Origin: Methylobacteriaceae bacterium
GTDB lineage: Bacteria > Pseudomonadota > Alphaproteobacteria > Rhizobiales > Beijerinckiaceae
DNA: 32,320 nucleotides
Assembly: GCA_947444195.1 (NCBI GenBank)
Contig: CANEZL010000052.1
Span: forward strand, 1 to 32,320
Direction of reading: 5' to 3'
Below, one piece after another: positions 17,876 to 25,227 of this stretch. Within the stretch, counting starts at the first letter, position 1; each line of letters starts with the position of its first letter. Below the pieces are notes generated by a model. The model had not been told where the DNA came from. It saw only the letters and a program-made list of their open reading frames with translations, and searched no databases. The position numbers and the translations under genes were made by a program.

Positions 17876-19834
17876 TCACGCCTCGAAGGTTGCGAGCCCG
17901 GCGACCTGCCAGGCGGTTGCGGCGCGCGCGAGGGTTTCCTCGTAAAGCTGTCCCTCTGGGCTCGCGGCGTCCCGCGCGAAATCGGGCCGGAAGGGCTCGG
18001 CGCGCAGTGCGCTGAAGGGATCGAGGCCGAGCGCACGAAAGGCCTCGACGCCGGCATCCGCGCCAGCAAGCTCGAGGGTCTGGCCGAGCCGGACGCACCA
18101 GGCCGTCCAGTCCGCCGGGTGCAGCTCCGTCTGCCGCGCGGCGATCCGCTCGATCAGGGCCATGACCTGCCGGATCGGGTAGTCGCCGGGCGCCGAAGCC
18201 GCACCGCGTCGGCTCGCGTCACTCGATCCGCCGTCGTCGTCCTCCACGCCATCGTCCGTCCCGGTCCCGTCGGTGTCGTCCGCCGGGGGAGCGGGGAAAT
18301 CGGCGAGGAGCGTCCAGACTTCGTCGAGAGTGACGGGCGCGAGGGCGGTTGCGCCGACGCGGCCGTGTCCGTCGATGACTGGCACCCGCTCGGAGCGGGG
18401 CTGACCATTCTCCGTCCAAGTGAGCGTCACCTCCGGCGGGCAGGGCCCCGGCCAGAGCACCGACCTCCCGTCGCGGCCGCACGCTATCCCGGACGGGTCG
18501 AGCACCGCGAAGGTGCGTTCCGTCTCGCCGGGCGGCGTGAGACGTCCGGTGCCGTCTGATACAGATGTCCAGATCAGATGGGACACCGGTGGGACGCAGT
18601 AAGCCTCCGACCGCTCGGGCATCTCGCCGCCCGGCTCCACGCTCTCGGCCTCCAGCAGGGTTGCCTCGTCCCAGCTGATGGGCAGCGCCGCCTTCACCGG
18701 CACGCCGTTGGAGCCATTCTCCCAGATGAGCCCCTCGGGGGCCAGCACGATCCCGGCCTCCAGGTTGCCGCCGGACGGACCGGCGCGCAGCAGACCCGGA
18801 TGCGTGAGATTGCCTGAGCCGAGGTAGAGCCAGGCGTCCCGGCAGCGGGGCGAGCGTCCATCGTACTGCGCGCCGAACAGGAACTTGGCGTGCAGCTCGC
18901 GTGGCCGCCGGAATGGTCCCTGTCCGGGCTTGCGCACGCTCCAGCCGGCCTCCGCGATCGCCGCCATTGCCCCCGCGACCGCCTGGCAGCCGCCAGGCTT
19001 GACGAAGAGATCGATGTTTCGCCTCGGTGCGAGGTGCCCGGCATCGGTGAGAGCCGCCACCACCTGGGCGGGAACTTGCGGCACGCCGTCACCCGCTCCG
19101 CCCTCGTAGAAGCCTGAGCCCATCGCAAGGTAGTTGCGCCGCGCCGGCGCGATCCGCGCGATGATCTGGGACAGCAGAGGCTCTGAACGGCTGTCTATGA
19201 AGCGCGGTCGCACCTGCGTCTCTACATCGGCCGCAGCCTCCCCGCACCAGCGATCGAGGGCCGCCACGGCTTCCCGCGTGAGGCGGGAGGCCACCCGGAG
19301 CGGCGCGGCATCGACCCGGTCCCGGAGGGCCTGGAGGAAATCCGACCCGGCTGCCAGATCGGCCAAACGCTGCGCGGCATCCACCTGCGCGACCTCGTCG
19401 GAGCCGATCTCGATGCAACACGCGAGGTCGAGGCTCTCCTCCAGGGTCTCGCGCGTCCAGTTGCCGGTGGAGACGACAAGACGCAGTCGCCAGCTCTCGC
19501 GGCCCACGGGGCGAAACCCGAGCAGCGCCACCTTGGCGTGCATCAAGCGATGAGCGCCGTTTGCCGGGAGCGGCAGGTGCAGCACGCCCGGCGCGTCGAC
19601 GATCGAGACCCGGGGGCTGCCGGGATCGAGGATCAGCCCCAGGGCAACCTCGCCCTCGGCGGCACGGCGCCGCCGCGTCCGCCGGGTGAAGCGTTCCGCG
19701 GCGGCGTCGAGGAAGAACGCGTCGGCAGAGTAGCCGCACAGCCAGCCGAAGCTGCCGACATGCCCGTCCGGGGGCTCGAAGAGGTGCAGGAGGGCGGGGG
19801 GCTGGTCCGAGCCGAAGGTCCGGCGGTTGTCCAT
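17876..19834 (-). CDS. PLD-superfamily protein with Tdp1-like HKN motifs
   Basis: A 652-aa protein with two catalytic half-sites. First: HRLMHAKVALLGF (H99, K101) followed by VVSTGNWTRE (N125). Second: RELHAKFLFG (H315, K317) followed by LYLGSGNLTHPG (N342). Between them, YLAMGSGFYEGG (235-246) resembles the conserved strand after the first motif in tyrosyl-DNA phosphodiesterase 1. HxK...N in both halves, rather than HxK...D, is the Tdp1 pattern; Tdp1 removes proteins or adducts from DNA ends. The C-terminal 250 residues hold an unfamiliar domain and an acidic linker near 540-560 (DDTDGTGTDDGVEDDDGG). The start at 19834 is 4 bases after the upstream stop and the stop is one base before the helicase start, so the operon is tight. 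It probably acts as a DNA nuclease or phosphodiesterase working with the helicase. Confidence 0.8.
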   Translation of the reverse strand: MDNRRTFGSDQPPALLHLFEPPDGHVGSFGWLCGYSADAFFLDAAAERFTRRTRRRRAAEGEVALGLILDPGSPRVSIVDAPGVLHLPLPANGAHRLMHAKVALLGFRPVGRESWRLRLVVSTGNWTRETLEESLDLACCIEIGSDEVAQVDAAQRLADLAAGSDFLQALRDRVDAAPLRVASRLTREAVAALDRWCGEAAADVETQVRPRFIDSRSEPLLSQIIARIAPARRNYLAMGSGFYEGGAGDGVPQVPAQVVAALTDAGHLAPRRNIDLFVKPGGCQAVAGAMAAIAEAGWSVRKPGQGPFRRPRELHAKFLFGAQYDGRSPRCRDAWLYLGSGNLTHPGLLRAGPSGGNLEAGIVLAPEGLIWENGSNGVPVKAALPISWDEATLLEAESVEPGGEMPERSEAYCVPPVSHLIWTSVSDGTGRLTPPGETERTFAVLDPSGIACGRDGRSVLWPGPCPPEVTLTWTENGQPRSERVPVIDGHGRVGATALAPVTLDEVWTLLADFPAPPADDTDGTGTDDGVEDDDGGSSDASRRGAASAPGDYPIRQVMALIERIAARQTELHPADWTAWCVRLGQTLELAGADAGVEAFRALGLDPFSALRAEPFRPDFARDAASPEGQLYEETLARAATAWQVAGLATFEA

Positions 19835-19838
19835 CGCG

Positions 19839-21137
19839 TCAGGCCCCCTCGGTATCGCCAGGTGTCGCGCGCAGGTCGGGTGCCAGGGCGGCGAGGTTGC
19901 GGATACGCCGTGAAATCCCCTCCGGCAGCGGCGGGACCGTCTCCTCGGGCGCCTCCTCCGGCAGTTCGTCCTCCATCACGTCCGCGGCGTCATCCGGGTC
20001 CGGATCGCGCAGGGGCCGCCCCCGGAAGGCGGTGCCCGCCAGGATGGCGCCGTCGATGAGGCGCAGGATGCGTCCGTCCCGGGCCACGAGGCGGCCGACG
20101 AGGGTTGCGGCATCCGCCTCGATACAGTCCGTACAGAACCGCGTGGCGGCTCGCCCCGGTGAAGGGTCATGCCCGGTGGCCAGGAAGGCCTGGGCCCGAC
20201 TGCGCAGTAGGTCGAGTGCGGGTGCCAGGGAGGCATCCAAGGCATCGCTGAGGGTGAGCCTGCGCAAGCCCGCCGCGCCCATGCGAGCCTCGATTCGGCC
20301 AAGCACCGAGTCGCCCGGCCCCTCTCCGGCTGCGGCCTCCATTACCCCGGCAAGCGCGGCCCCCGCGTGCATGTCGGCCCAGTGAGCCGGGTCGCTGATC
20401 TCCGGCGGCCGCGTGTCCCAGGCCGTGTGACCGCCTGGCCGGCCGCGAAGTTCCTCGACGAAAGCCAGGGCCTCGCGCCGCCGCGCGCGTTCAGCCTCGG
20501 GACCGGACAGGAAGGCCTCCCGCAGGATTTCACGTGCCCGATCCGGCAGGGGCCGCGTCGGATCGAGCTCGTCCGCGATGACTTTGCGGCGAACCGGCAA
20601 GGATCCCCCACTCGCCCAAAGCCGAAGGGGCGTGCGGGCACGCGGGCAGGTGGCCTCCAGAAGGGCGAGGCCGCGTTCGGTGAGGGCGTAGCTGTTGAAG
20701 CGGCGGCTGGGGGCCGAGACGAGGCCGAGCATCGGAAGCGCGTCGCGGGTCCCGATGCGCATCGGCTGGCTCACGTAGAACGCCCGGCTGCCGGCGTGCC
20801 GAAAAGTCGGATCCTCCCCACCTGTGTGTTGCTGCAGCTTGAGGTATCCCGGCAGGCGCGCATCGCGAGGCCATCCATTTCGGGATAGGGTCAACCAGAC
20901 CACCAGAGCCTCCACGGCGTTGGCCGCGGCGATGTTCGCGGGCCCGCGGCCCTCGCGGCGCAGTGTCTCGGCCAGATGGATGCCGAGCAGCGCAAGGATG
21001 ACCTGCCGGCCGAACCAGACACCACCGAGGCCTGGCACGGCGCGCTCGTTGAAGAACCGGACGGTCGCACCCAGGCCGAGGGTGCGCACCCGGCGCGTCC
21101 CGCCCAGGCGCTCGCCGCCGAGAAGCCCCCACTCCAT
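19839..21137 (-). CDS. Unknown 432-aa first gene of the helicase/PLD operon
   Basis: Not recognised as a named family. The N-terminus MEWGLLGGERLGGTRRVRTL leads into ATVRFFNERAVPGLGGVWFG (about 26-45), a distinctive aromatic/glycine motif, then a hydrophobic helix QVILALLGIHLAETL. Around residues 145-165, SAPSRRFNSYALTERGLALL looks like the wing and last helix of a winged-helix domain. The C-terminal third is helical and ends in an acidic stretch (about 388-412: DPDPDDAADVMEDELPEEAP). The ATG at 21137 is preceded by a GGGGG stretch at suitable distance; ATGs at 21170/21173 are alternatives, and the open frame upstream to 21389 is not convincing. It may be the DNA-recognition or adaptor subunit of the system, which is inference. 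Confidence 0.75.
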   Translation of the reverse strand: MEWGLLGGERLGGTRRVRTLGLGATVRFFNERAVPGLGGVWFGRQVILALLGIHLAETLRREGRGPANIAAANAVEALVVWLTLSRNGWPRDARLPGYLKLQQHTGGEDPTFRHAGSRAFYVSQPMRIGTRDALPMLGLVSAPSRRFNSYALTERGLALLEATCPRARTPLRLWASGGSLPVRRKVIADELDPTRPLPDRAREILREAFLSGPEAERARRREALAFVEELRGRPGGHTAWDTRPPEISDPAHWADMHAGAALAGVMEAAAGEGPGDSVLGRIEARMGAAGLRRLTLSDALDASLAPALDLLRSRAQAFLATGHDPSPGRAATRFCTDCIEADAATLVGRLVARDGRILRLIDGAILAGTAFRGRPLRDPDPDDAADVMEDELPEEAPEETVPPLPEGISRRIRNLAALAPDLRATPGDTEGA

Positions 21138-22118
21138 TGAACATCCGCCCCCCTGCAACTCGGCTTGCATCATGACGTGCAACCTAAGCAAGATCCAATC
21201 TTGACGGTGCAGGAAGTAAGCGCCGAAGGAAGGTCTCAGGGAAAAGTCGGATATACGCAGTTGGTGGGCCTCATTGATCTCAATATGAGCAGCAGTTGGC
21301 CGCCTGCCCGGATTTATACGTCTCCACCTCGGCCGGGCATGTCCTGTACGCGGCAGTTTCGGCCCGGTCGGTCGGTGCCGTGGCAACAATCGTAGGTGCC
21401 TTCTTCGAGCCCAGCCTGACGCAGCAGATGCGCGACGCTGACAGCATCGAACGGCTTTGTGCAGTAGGCCGAAAGGTCAGGAAACACACTACGACATGAC
21501 CATGTGATCGAGACCATTCCAGCGTATCACGAAACCGATTGCAGGGCGGCGAGCGTCTTGCAGCTGAAGCCGCTGGGAGCGGACTTTCCCAAAGCCTGCT
21601 TTGGGTCAACAGCGTGGGTTAGAGGCACGCAGATTGAATATCCGAGAGGGGCGGAACCTGCACCATCTGCAGTCGCTCACCCTCGACCTCGACCGTTGGC
21701 AGGATGTTGCCAGCCGATACACGAGCCTGCTACAAATCCTCTGATGGCATGAGAGCTAACCATCTGAACTGAAAGCAGCTTTTTGTTGGCTGACCCGAGG
21801 GCCAGGATCCTGGCGCCCCAGCCATCCTTCGATGTAGTGTGCCAAGTCCCCTGTCCGGCGAAGCGATCGCCAGGAAGTGGTTACATGAATCGAACCTTGG
21901 GCCGTGGTACTTGCCAAGATCATCCGCTTCCTAGACTGCCAGACCCCGGAGCGTTGTCTTGGAAATCAGATCCAGCACAATGCGCTGGGCTCTTGATTTT
22001 TGCATCGTCTTTTTCCGAAAGCCGGCAACCACCTTTCGGGACGATGCTCCAGAACGCATGGGCGACCGGCAGTGGCCGGTCGGGCCTGCGGGAGCGTGGC
22101 CCGCGCGATCCGTTCGGC
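21138..22118. other. Low-coding spacer between accessory region and core genes
   Basis: About 980 bp of lower GC content with no convincing gene. It contains the likely promoter of the three-gene operon, including a small palindrome AAGATCCAATCTT (21190-21202), and a possible response-regulator remnant near 21314-21517. Short frames around 21504-22133 have no recognisable product. Confidence 0.5.
21314..21517 (-). pseudogene. Possible response-regulator remnant
   Basis: The minus-strand frame includes PDLSAYCTKPFDAVSVAHLL, which resembles the C-terminal end of a receiver domain (the A-Y-x-x-K-P-F-D beta5 motif and helix alpha5). No phospho-acceptor half is in the same frame, so if this reading is right it is a decayed fragment. 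It could be chance. Confidence 0.25.
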
Positions 22119-22141
22119 AGACGCGCCCGATAGGCGCGTCT
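22119..22141 (-). terminator. Terminator of the adenosine kinase gene
   Basis: AGACGCGCC, loop CGATA, GGCGCGTCT: a perfect 9-bp stem starting 3 bases past the stop codon at 22145. There is no long T-run, as is common in such GC-rich genomes. Confidence 0.6.
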
Positions 22142-22144
22142 CTG

Positions 22145-23158
22145 TCAGAACAGCCCGTTCTCCCTGGCGAGCTTGACGAGGTCCACCTGCGGCCGGGCGC
22201 CGATATGCTGGATCACCTGGCCGGCGGCGAGCACGCCGAGGCGGGCGCTCGCCACGTTGTCGAGGCCGCGGGCGTGGCCGGCGAGGAAGCCGGCGGCGAA
22301 GAGGTCGCCCGCGCCGGTGGTGTCCACCACGTTCGCCACGGGGGTGGCCGGCACGGCGCGGACCTCGCCGCCCTTGACCACCACGGCCCCCTCCTCGGAG
22401 CGCGTGACGAGGCCGAGGAGATGCAGGCCGCGCCCGTTGCGCTCTGCGCTCAGGGCCTTCACGGCGGCGTCGGCATCCTCCGTCTCGTAGAGGCTCTTCA
22501 GCTCGCCGATATTGGCGAACAGGATGTCGATGCTGCCGTCGCGGATCAGGCCCAGGAACTCGTCCCGGTAGCGGCCGACGCAGAAGGCGTCCGATAGGGT
22601 GAGCGCCACCGCGTTGCCCGCGCTGTGGGCGATCTGGACGGCCTTGCGGAAGGCTTCCTTGGCGGCCGGCGGGTCCCAGAGATAGCCCTCGAGATAGGTG
22701 ACGCGGGCGCTCTCCACCACGGCGGGGTCGACATCGGCCGGGGAGAGGCCCTGGCAGGCGCCGAGATAGGTGTTCATGGTGCGCTCGCCGTCGGGCGTCA
22801 CCAGCACGAAGCAGCGGGCCGTGGCCGGCCCGTCCGTGGCGGCGGCGACCGGGAAGCTCACGCCCGCCGCCTTCAGCTCGTGGGCGTAGAGGCCGCCGAG
22901 CTCGTCGTCGCGCACCTTGCCGATGAAGCCGGTGCGCGCCCCGAGCATCGCCGCGCCGACCGCGGTGTTGGCGCCCGAGCCGCCCGAGACCACCGTCGTT
23001 GGCCCCATGGCTTCGAACAGCGCCTCGGCCCGCGGCTCGTCGATGAGCTGCATGGCGCCCTTGCTCACGCCCTGCGCCGCCAGGAACGCGTCGTCGGTGC
23101 GCGCGATCAGGTCGACGATGGCGTTGCCTAGCACCAGGAGGTCGAGGGAGGTGGTCAT
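22145..23158 (-). CDS. PfkB-family adenosine kinase
   Basis: A 337-aa ribokinase/PfkB-type sugar kinase, closest in style to alphaproteobacterial adenosine kinases, which convert adenosine to AMP with ATP in purine salvage. Visible features: N-terminal LLVLGNAIVDLIART, the glycine-rich SGGSGANTAVGAAMLG (58-73), the FANIGELKSLYET segment and the anion-hole/catalytic motif DTTGAGD (279-285, base D285), followed by FAAGFLAGHARG. Length and domain order are normal. It ends in a strong hairpin. The gene marks the start of what looks like core chromosome. Other PfkB kinases (ribokinase, fructokinase) are possible, but the sequence pattern favours adenosine. Confidence 0.85.
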   Translation of the reverse strand: MTTSLDLLVLGNAIVDLIARTDDAFLAAQGVSKGAMQLIDEPRAEALFEAMGPTTVVSGGSGANTAVGAAMLGARTGFIGKVRDDELGGLYAHELKAAGVSFPVAAATDGPATARCFVLVTPDGERTMNTYLGACQGLSPADVDPAVVESARVTYLEGYLWDPPAAKEAFRKAVQIAHSAGNAVALTLSDAFCVGRYRDEFLGLIRDGSIDILFANIGELKSLYETEDADAAVKALSAERNGRGLHLLGLVTRSEEGAVVVKGGEVRAVPATPVANVVDTTGAGDLFAAGFLAGHARGLDNVASARLGVLAAGQVIQHIGARPQVDLVKLARENGLF

Positions 23159-23230
23159 GCGGGCATCCTGTCCGAGTTCGGAGGGCCTCTCGCACCGGCA
23201 CCCGCGGGGGTCAAGCCGATGGAGGACGGA

Positions 23231-23791
23231 TCAGAGATCCTCGAACAGGTCCGATAGCTGGAGCGGAAGGCCCGGTGGATCGAGGGTCAGCCCGCCCTCG
23301 GCGACGATGCGCGTCTCGATCAGGTCGCCGCCGCCGCGCCGGTGATGGACGACGAGGCGCCGCTCCGCGTCCACGATGAGATAGTGCTGGACGCTCGGGA
23401 TCTGGAAGTAGCCGGCGAGCTTCGCGCCGCTGTCGACGGCTTTCGTGCTCGGTGAGAGAACCTCGACCACGACGACGGGATCAGGCACCTCGACGGCATC
23501 CGGAGCAAGGCGTGGCCCGCAATAGACGAGCGCATCGGGTTCATAGGTCGTGCACGGGTCGATGCGAACCGTCATGCCATCCGGCAACATCCGACAGGGC
23601 AGAGCTTTCCGTCCGATCGCGGCCCGCAAGGCCATCTGGACGGAGAACTTCGCATCCGCGTGCCGGACTCGCTCGGGGGACATGGCGACGACGAGACCGT
23701 CGCAGAGTTCGTAGCGCCCCGGCCGCCCCTCGGCCCAGGCCAGGAACTCGTCGACCGTCATCCGCGGCTTCGGCTTCCGTTCGGCGCTCAT
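23231..23791 (-). CDS. Uma2-family (DUF820) putative endonuclease
   Basis: A 186-aa Uma2/DUF820 protein with a PD-(D/E)XK fold. Motifs: GRYELCDGLVVAMSP (25-39), YEPDALVY (D86), VVVVEVLSPSTKAVD (E110, D120) and GAKLAGYFQIPSVQHYLIVD (K124 onward). The ATG at 23791 gives MSAERKPKPRMTVDEFLAWA, the usual family start; the frame continues upstream without family similarity. Uma2 proteins are widespread, often multicopy, and their biological role is unclear. It lies 72 bp upstream of the kinase gene in the same direction, so they may share a transcript, with no functional link known. Confidence 0.88.
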   Translation of the reverse strand: MSAERKPKPRMTVDEFLAWAEGRPGRYELCDGLVVAMSPERVRHADAKFSVQMALRAAIGRKALPCRMLPDGMTVRIDPCTTYEPDALVYCGPRLAPDAVEVPDPVVVVEVLSPSTKAVDSGAKLAGYFQIPSVQHYLIVDAERRLVVHHRRGGGDLIETRIVAEGGLTLDPPGLPLQLSDLFEDL

Positions 23792-23831
23792 GGCGGGAAA
23801 CCTAACACGATTCTCCCGCACGCGGTCCCCG

Positions 23832-24140
23832 CTACTGCAGCGCCTGCACCTCGCACTGGGCATAGGCCCCGCTCGCCTTCACGTAGGCGTTGAGCTTCTG
23901 CACGTAGGCTTCCGCGATCGGCCGGAAGGCCTGGATCTGCGCGTTGTAGGCCTTGATCTGGTCGCTGTAGGTGTAGGCCTCCCAGCCCGGGCAGCCGCCC
24001 TTGGCATCGAGGCAGGCGGGCTTCTGGGGCAGTTCGGGCTTCTGCGGGCGCTCGGCGGCCGGGGGCGGCACCGGCGCCGTGCAGGCGGCGGCCGCCGGAC
24101 CGGACAGGGTCAGCGCCAGGACGAGCAGCGTGTTCCGCAT
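23832..24140 (-). CDS. Small exported protein, 102 aa
   Basis: MRNTLLVLALTLSGPAAAAC is a clear signal peptide, with cleavage likely after the AAA run; the Cys directly after could make it a lipoprotein, though the lipobox is weak. The mature part is Pro-rich, then a helical segment with Tyr/Gln (YTYSDQIKAYNAQIQAFRPI and EAYVQKLNAYVKASGAY) that looks like one amphipathic coiled-coil helix pair. Three further Cys residues (CLDAKGGC and QCEV) could form disulfides. A GGGGAAGG ribosome binding site precedes the ATG at 24140. It is 44 bp after msrQ and may be co-transcribed. Function unknown; likely periplasmic. Confidence 0.75.
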   Translation of the reverse strand: MRNTLLVLALTLSGPAAAACTAPVPPPAAERPQKPELPQKPACLDAKGGCPGWEAYTYSDQIKAYNAQIQAFRPIAEAYVQKLNAYVKASGAYAQCEVQALQ

Positions 24141-24184
24141 GAGACCTTCCCCGCCACGCCGGGCCGATCCCGGCCCTGGCCGCA

Positions 24185-25081
24185 TCACGGCTTGTGGGCC
24201 ATCGCGCGGGCGGGAACAAGGCCGGCGGCCTCCCGCGGTGGCCGGGCGCGCTCCGGCGTGCCGCGGAGCGCGTTGACGACGGGGAGTGCGAGGCCGATGC
24301 CGAACACCCACCAGGCGGGCCGGATCGCGCCGGAGAAGTCGAGATTGGCCCCGAGCACCAGTTCGGCCGGCACGCCGCTCTTCACGCCGTACCAGGCCGT
24401 CTCGAGGAGCGCGGTGAGCAGGGCGCTGCCGAGGGCCAGCAGGGCAAGCGACCAGGGCCGCGTCGGCAGGCGCATACGCTGCATGCCGCGCCAGCCCATC
24501 AGCAGCAGGAACAGCCCGGTCCAGAACACCGGATCCGTGACGTCGATCTTGGCCTGCAGGAAGTAGTGGAGCAGGCCGAGCGCCGCGATCCCGTAAACGA
24601 CCCTGTGCAGCCGGTTCCAGGCCGGGCCCATCCGGCGGATCGCCGCGTCGGTGGAGGTCGCGCCCAGGGCGACGAGGCCCGCGAGCGCCACGAAGCCGAT
24701 CGTCAGGTAGAAGCGCAGGGCGATCTCGGAGACCACCTTCGTCAGCAGGAAGTTCTGGTCGATGACGTAGAGCCCGAGATGGGCGAGGGCGTAGGCGAGC
24801 GCCGCGAGGCCGAGCATACGGCGCAGGTTGATCAGCCGCGGCCAGTTCGCGATGCGGCGCAGGGGCGTCACCGCCAGGGTCGCCAGCAGCAGCCGCATCG
24901 ACCACTCGCCGGTGGCGTGGATGAGCGTGGTGACAGGCTTCGCGCCGAGCGCATCGGCGGCATAGGCGTAGGCGAGGTCGAGGGCCGGCGACAGCACCAG
25001 CAGGAAGACGCTGAGCTTCAGCAGCGAGAGGCGGCCGGCGCGGTCGAGCCAGGGCAGGGGCAGGCGTGCGGATGCGGGCAT
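24185..25081 (-). CDS. msrQ: MsrQ, heme-binding membrane subunit of MsrPQ
   Basis: A 298-aa integral membrane protein of the YedZ/MsrQ family. It passes electrons from the membrane through heme to the periplasmic MsrP, which repairs methionine sulfoxide in exported proteins. Family marks: TTLIHATGEWSMRLLLATLA (51-70), NLRRMLGLAALAYALAHLGL (85-104, H101), WNRLHRVVYG (H159) and LLHYFLQAKID (H172), all within multiple transmembrane helices. The C-terminus carries about 60 extra residues ending AGLVPARAMAHKP. MsrP, usually next to it, is not in this window. Neighbours are a glycosyltransferase upstream and the small exported protein downstream. The ATG at 25081 fits the family start. Confidence 0.88.
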   Translation of the reverse strand: MPASARLPLPWLDRAGRLSLLKLSVFLLVLSPALDLAYAYAADALGAKPVTTLIHATGEWSMRLLLATLAVTPLRRIANWPRLINLRRMLGLAALAYALAHLGLYVIDQNFLLTKVVSEIALRFYLTIGFVALAGLVALGATSTDAAIRRMGPAWNRLHRVVYGIAALGLLHYFLQAKIDVTDPVFWTGLFLLLMGWRGMQRMRLPTRPWSLALLALGSALLTALLETAWYGVKSGVPAELVLGANLDFSGAIRPAWWVFGIGLALPVVNALRGTPERARPPREAAGLVPARAMAHKP

Positions 25082-25227
25082 GGTGCGGCGGGGCGGATCC
25101 AGGGACGGTGCCGGGCCCGGTGGGGGCCGGCGGCGCGCGGGTCTTCGTGGATGAGTGTTCGCGGCGGCATGCGCCCGGTTACCCGCCCCGGCTCCACCCG
25201 CGCGATCCGACGCGGATCGGGGGGCGC

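Noticed and set aside
17875..18069. N-terminal extension of the helicase open frame up to 18069
   Set aside because: It overlaps the end of the PLD gene and is Pro/Ser/Arg-rich; the ATG at 17874 sits one base after the PLD stop and begins the real domain.
15208..21137. Assignment of the operon to DISARM
   Set aside because: PLD and SNF2-like genes are present, but DrmA, DrmB and a methyltransferase are not, and the PLD protein is far longer than DrmC with HKN rather than HKD motifs.
21966..23201. 411-codon minus-strand frame across the adenosine kinase gene
   Set aside because: Arg/Gly/Pro-rich shadow of the kinase frame.
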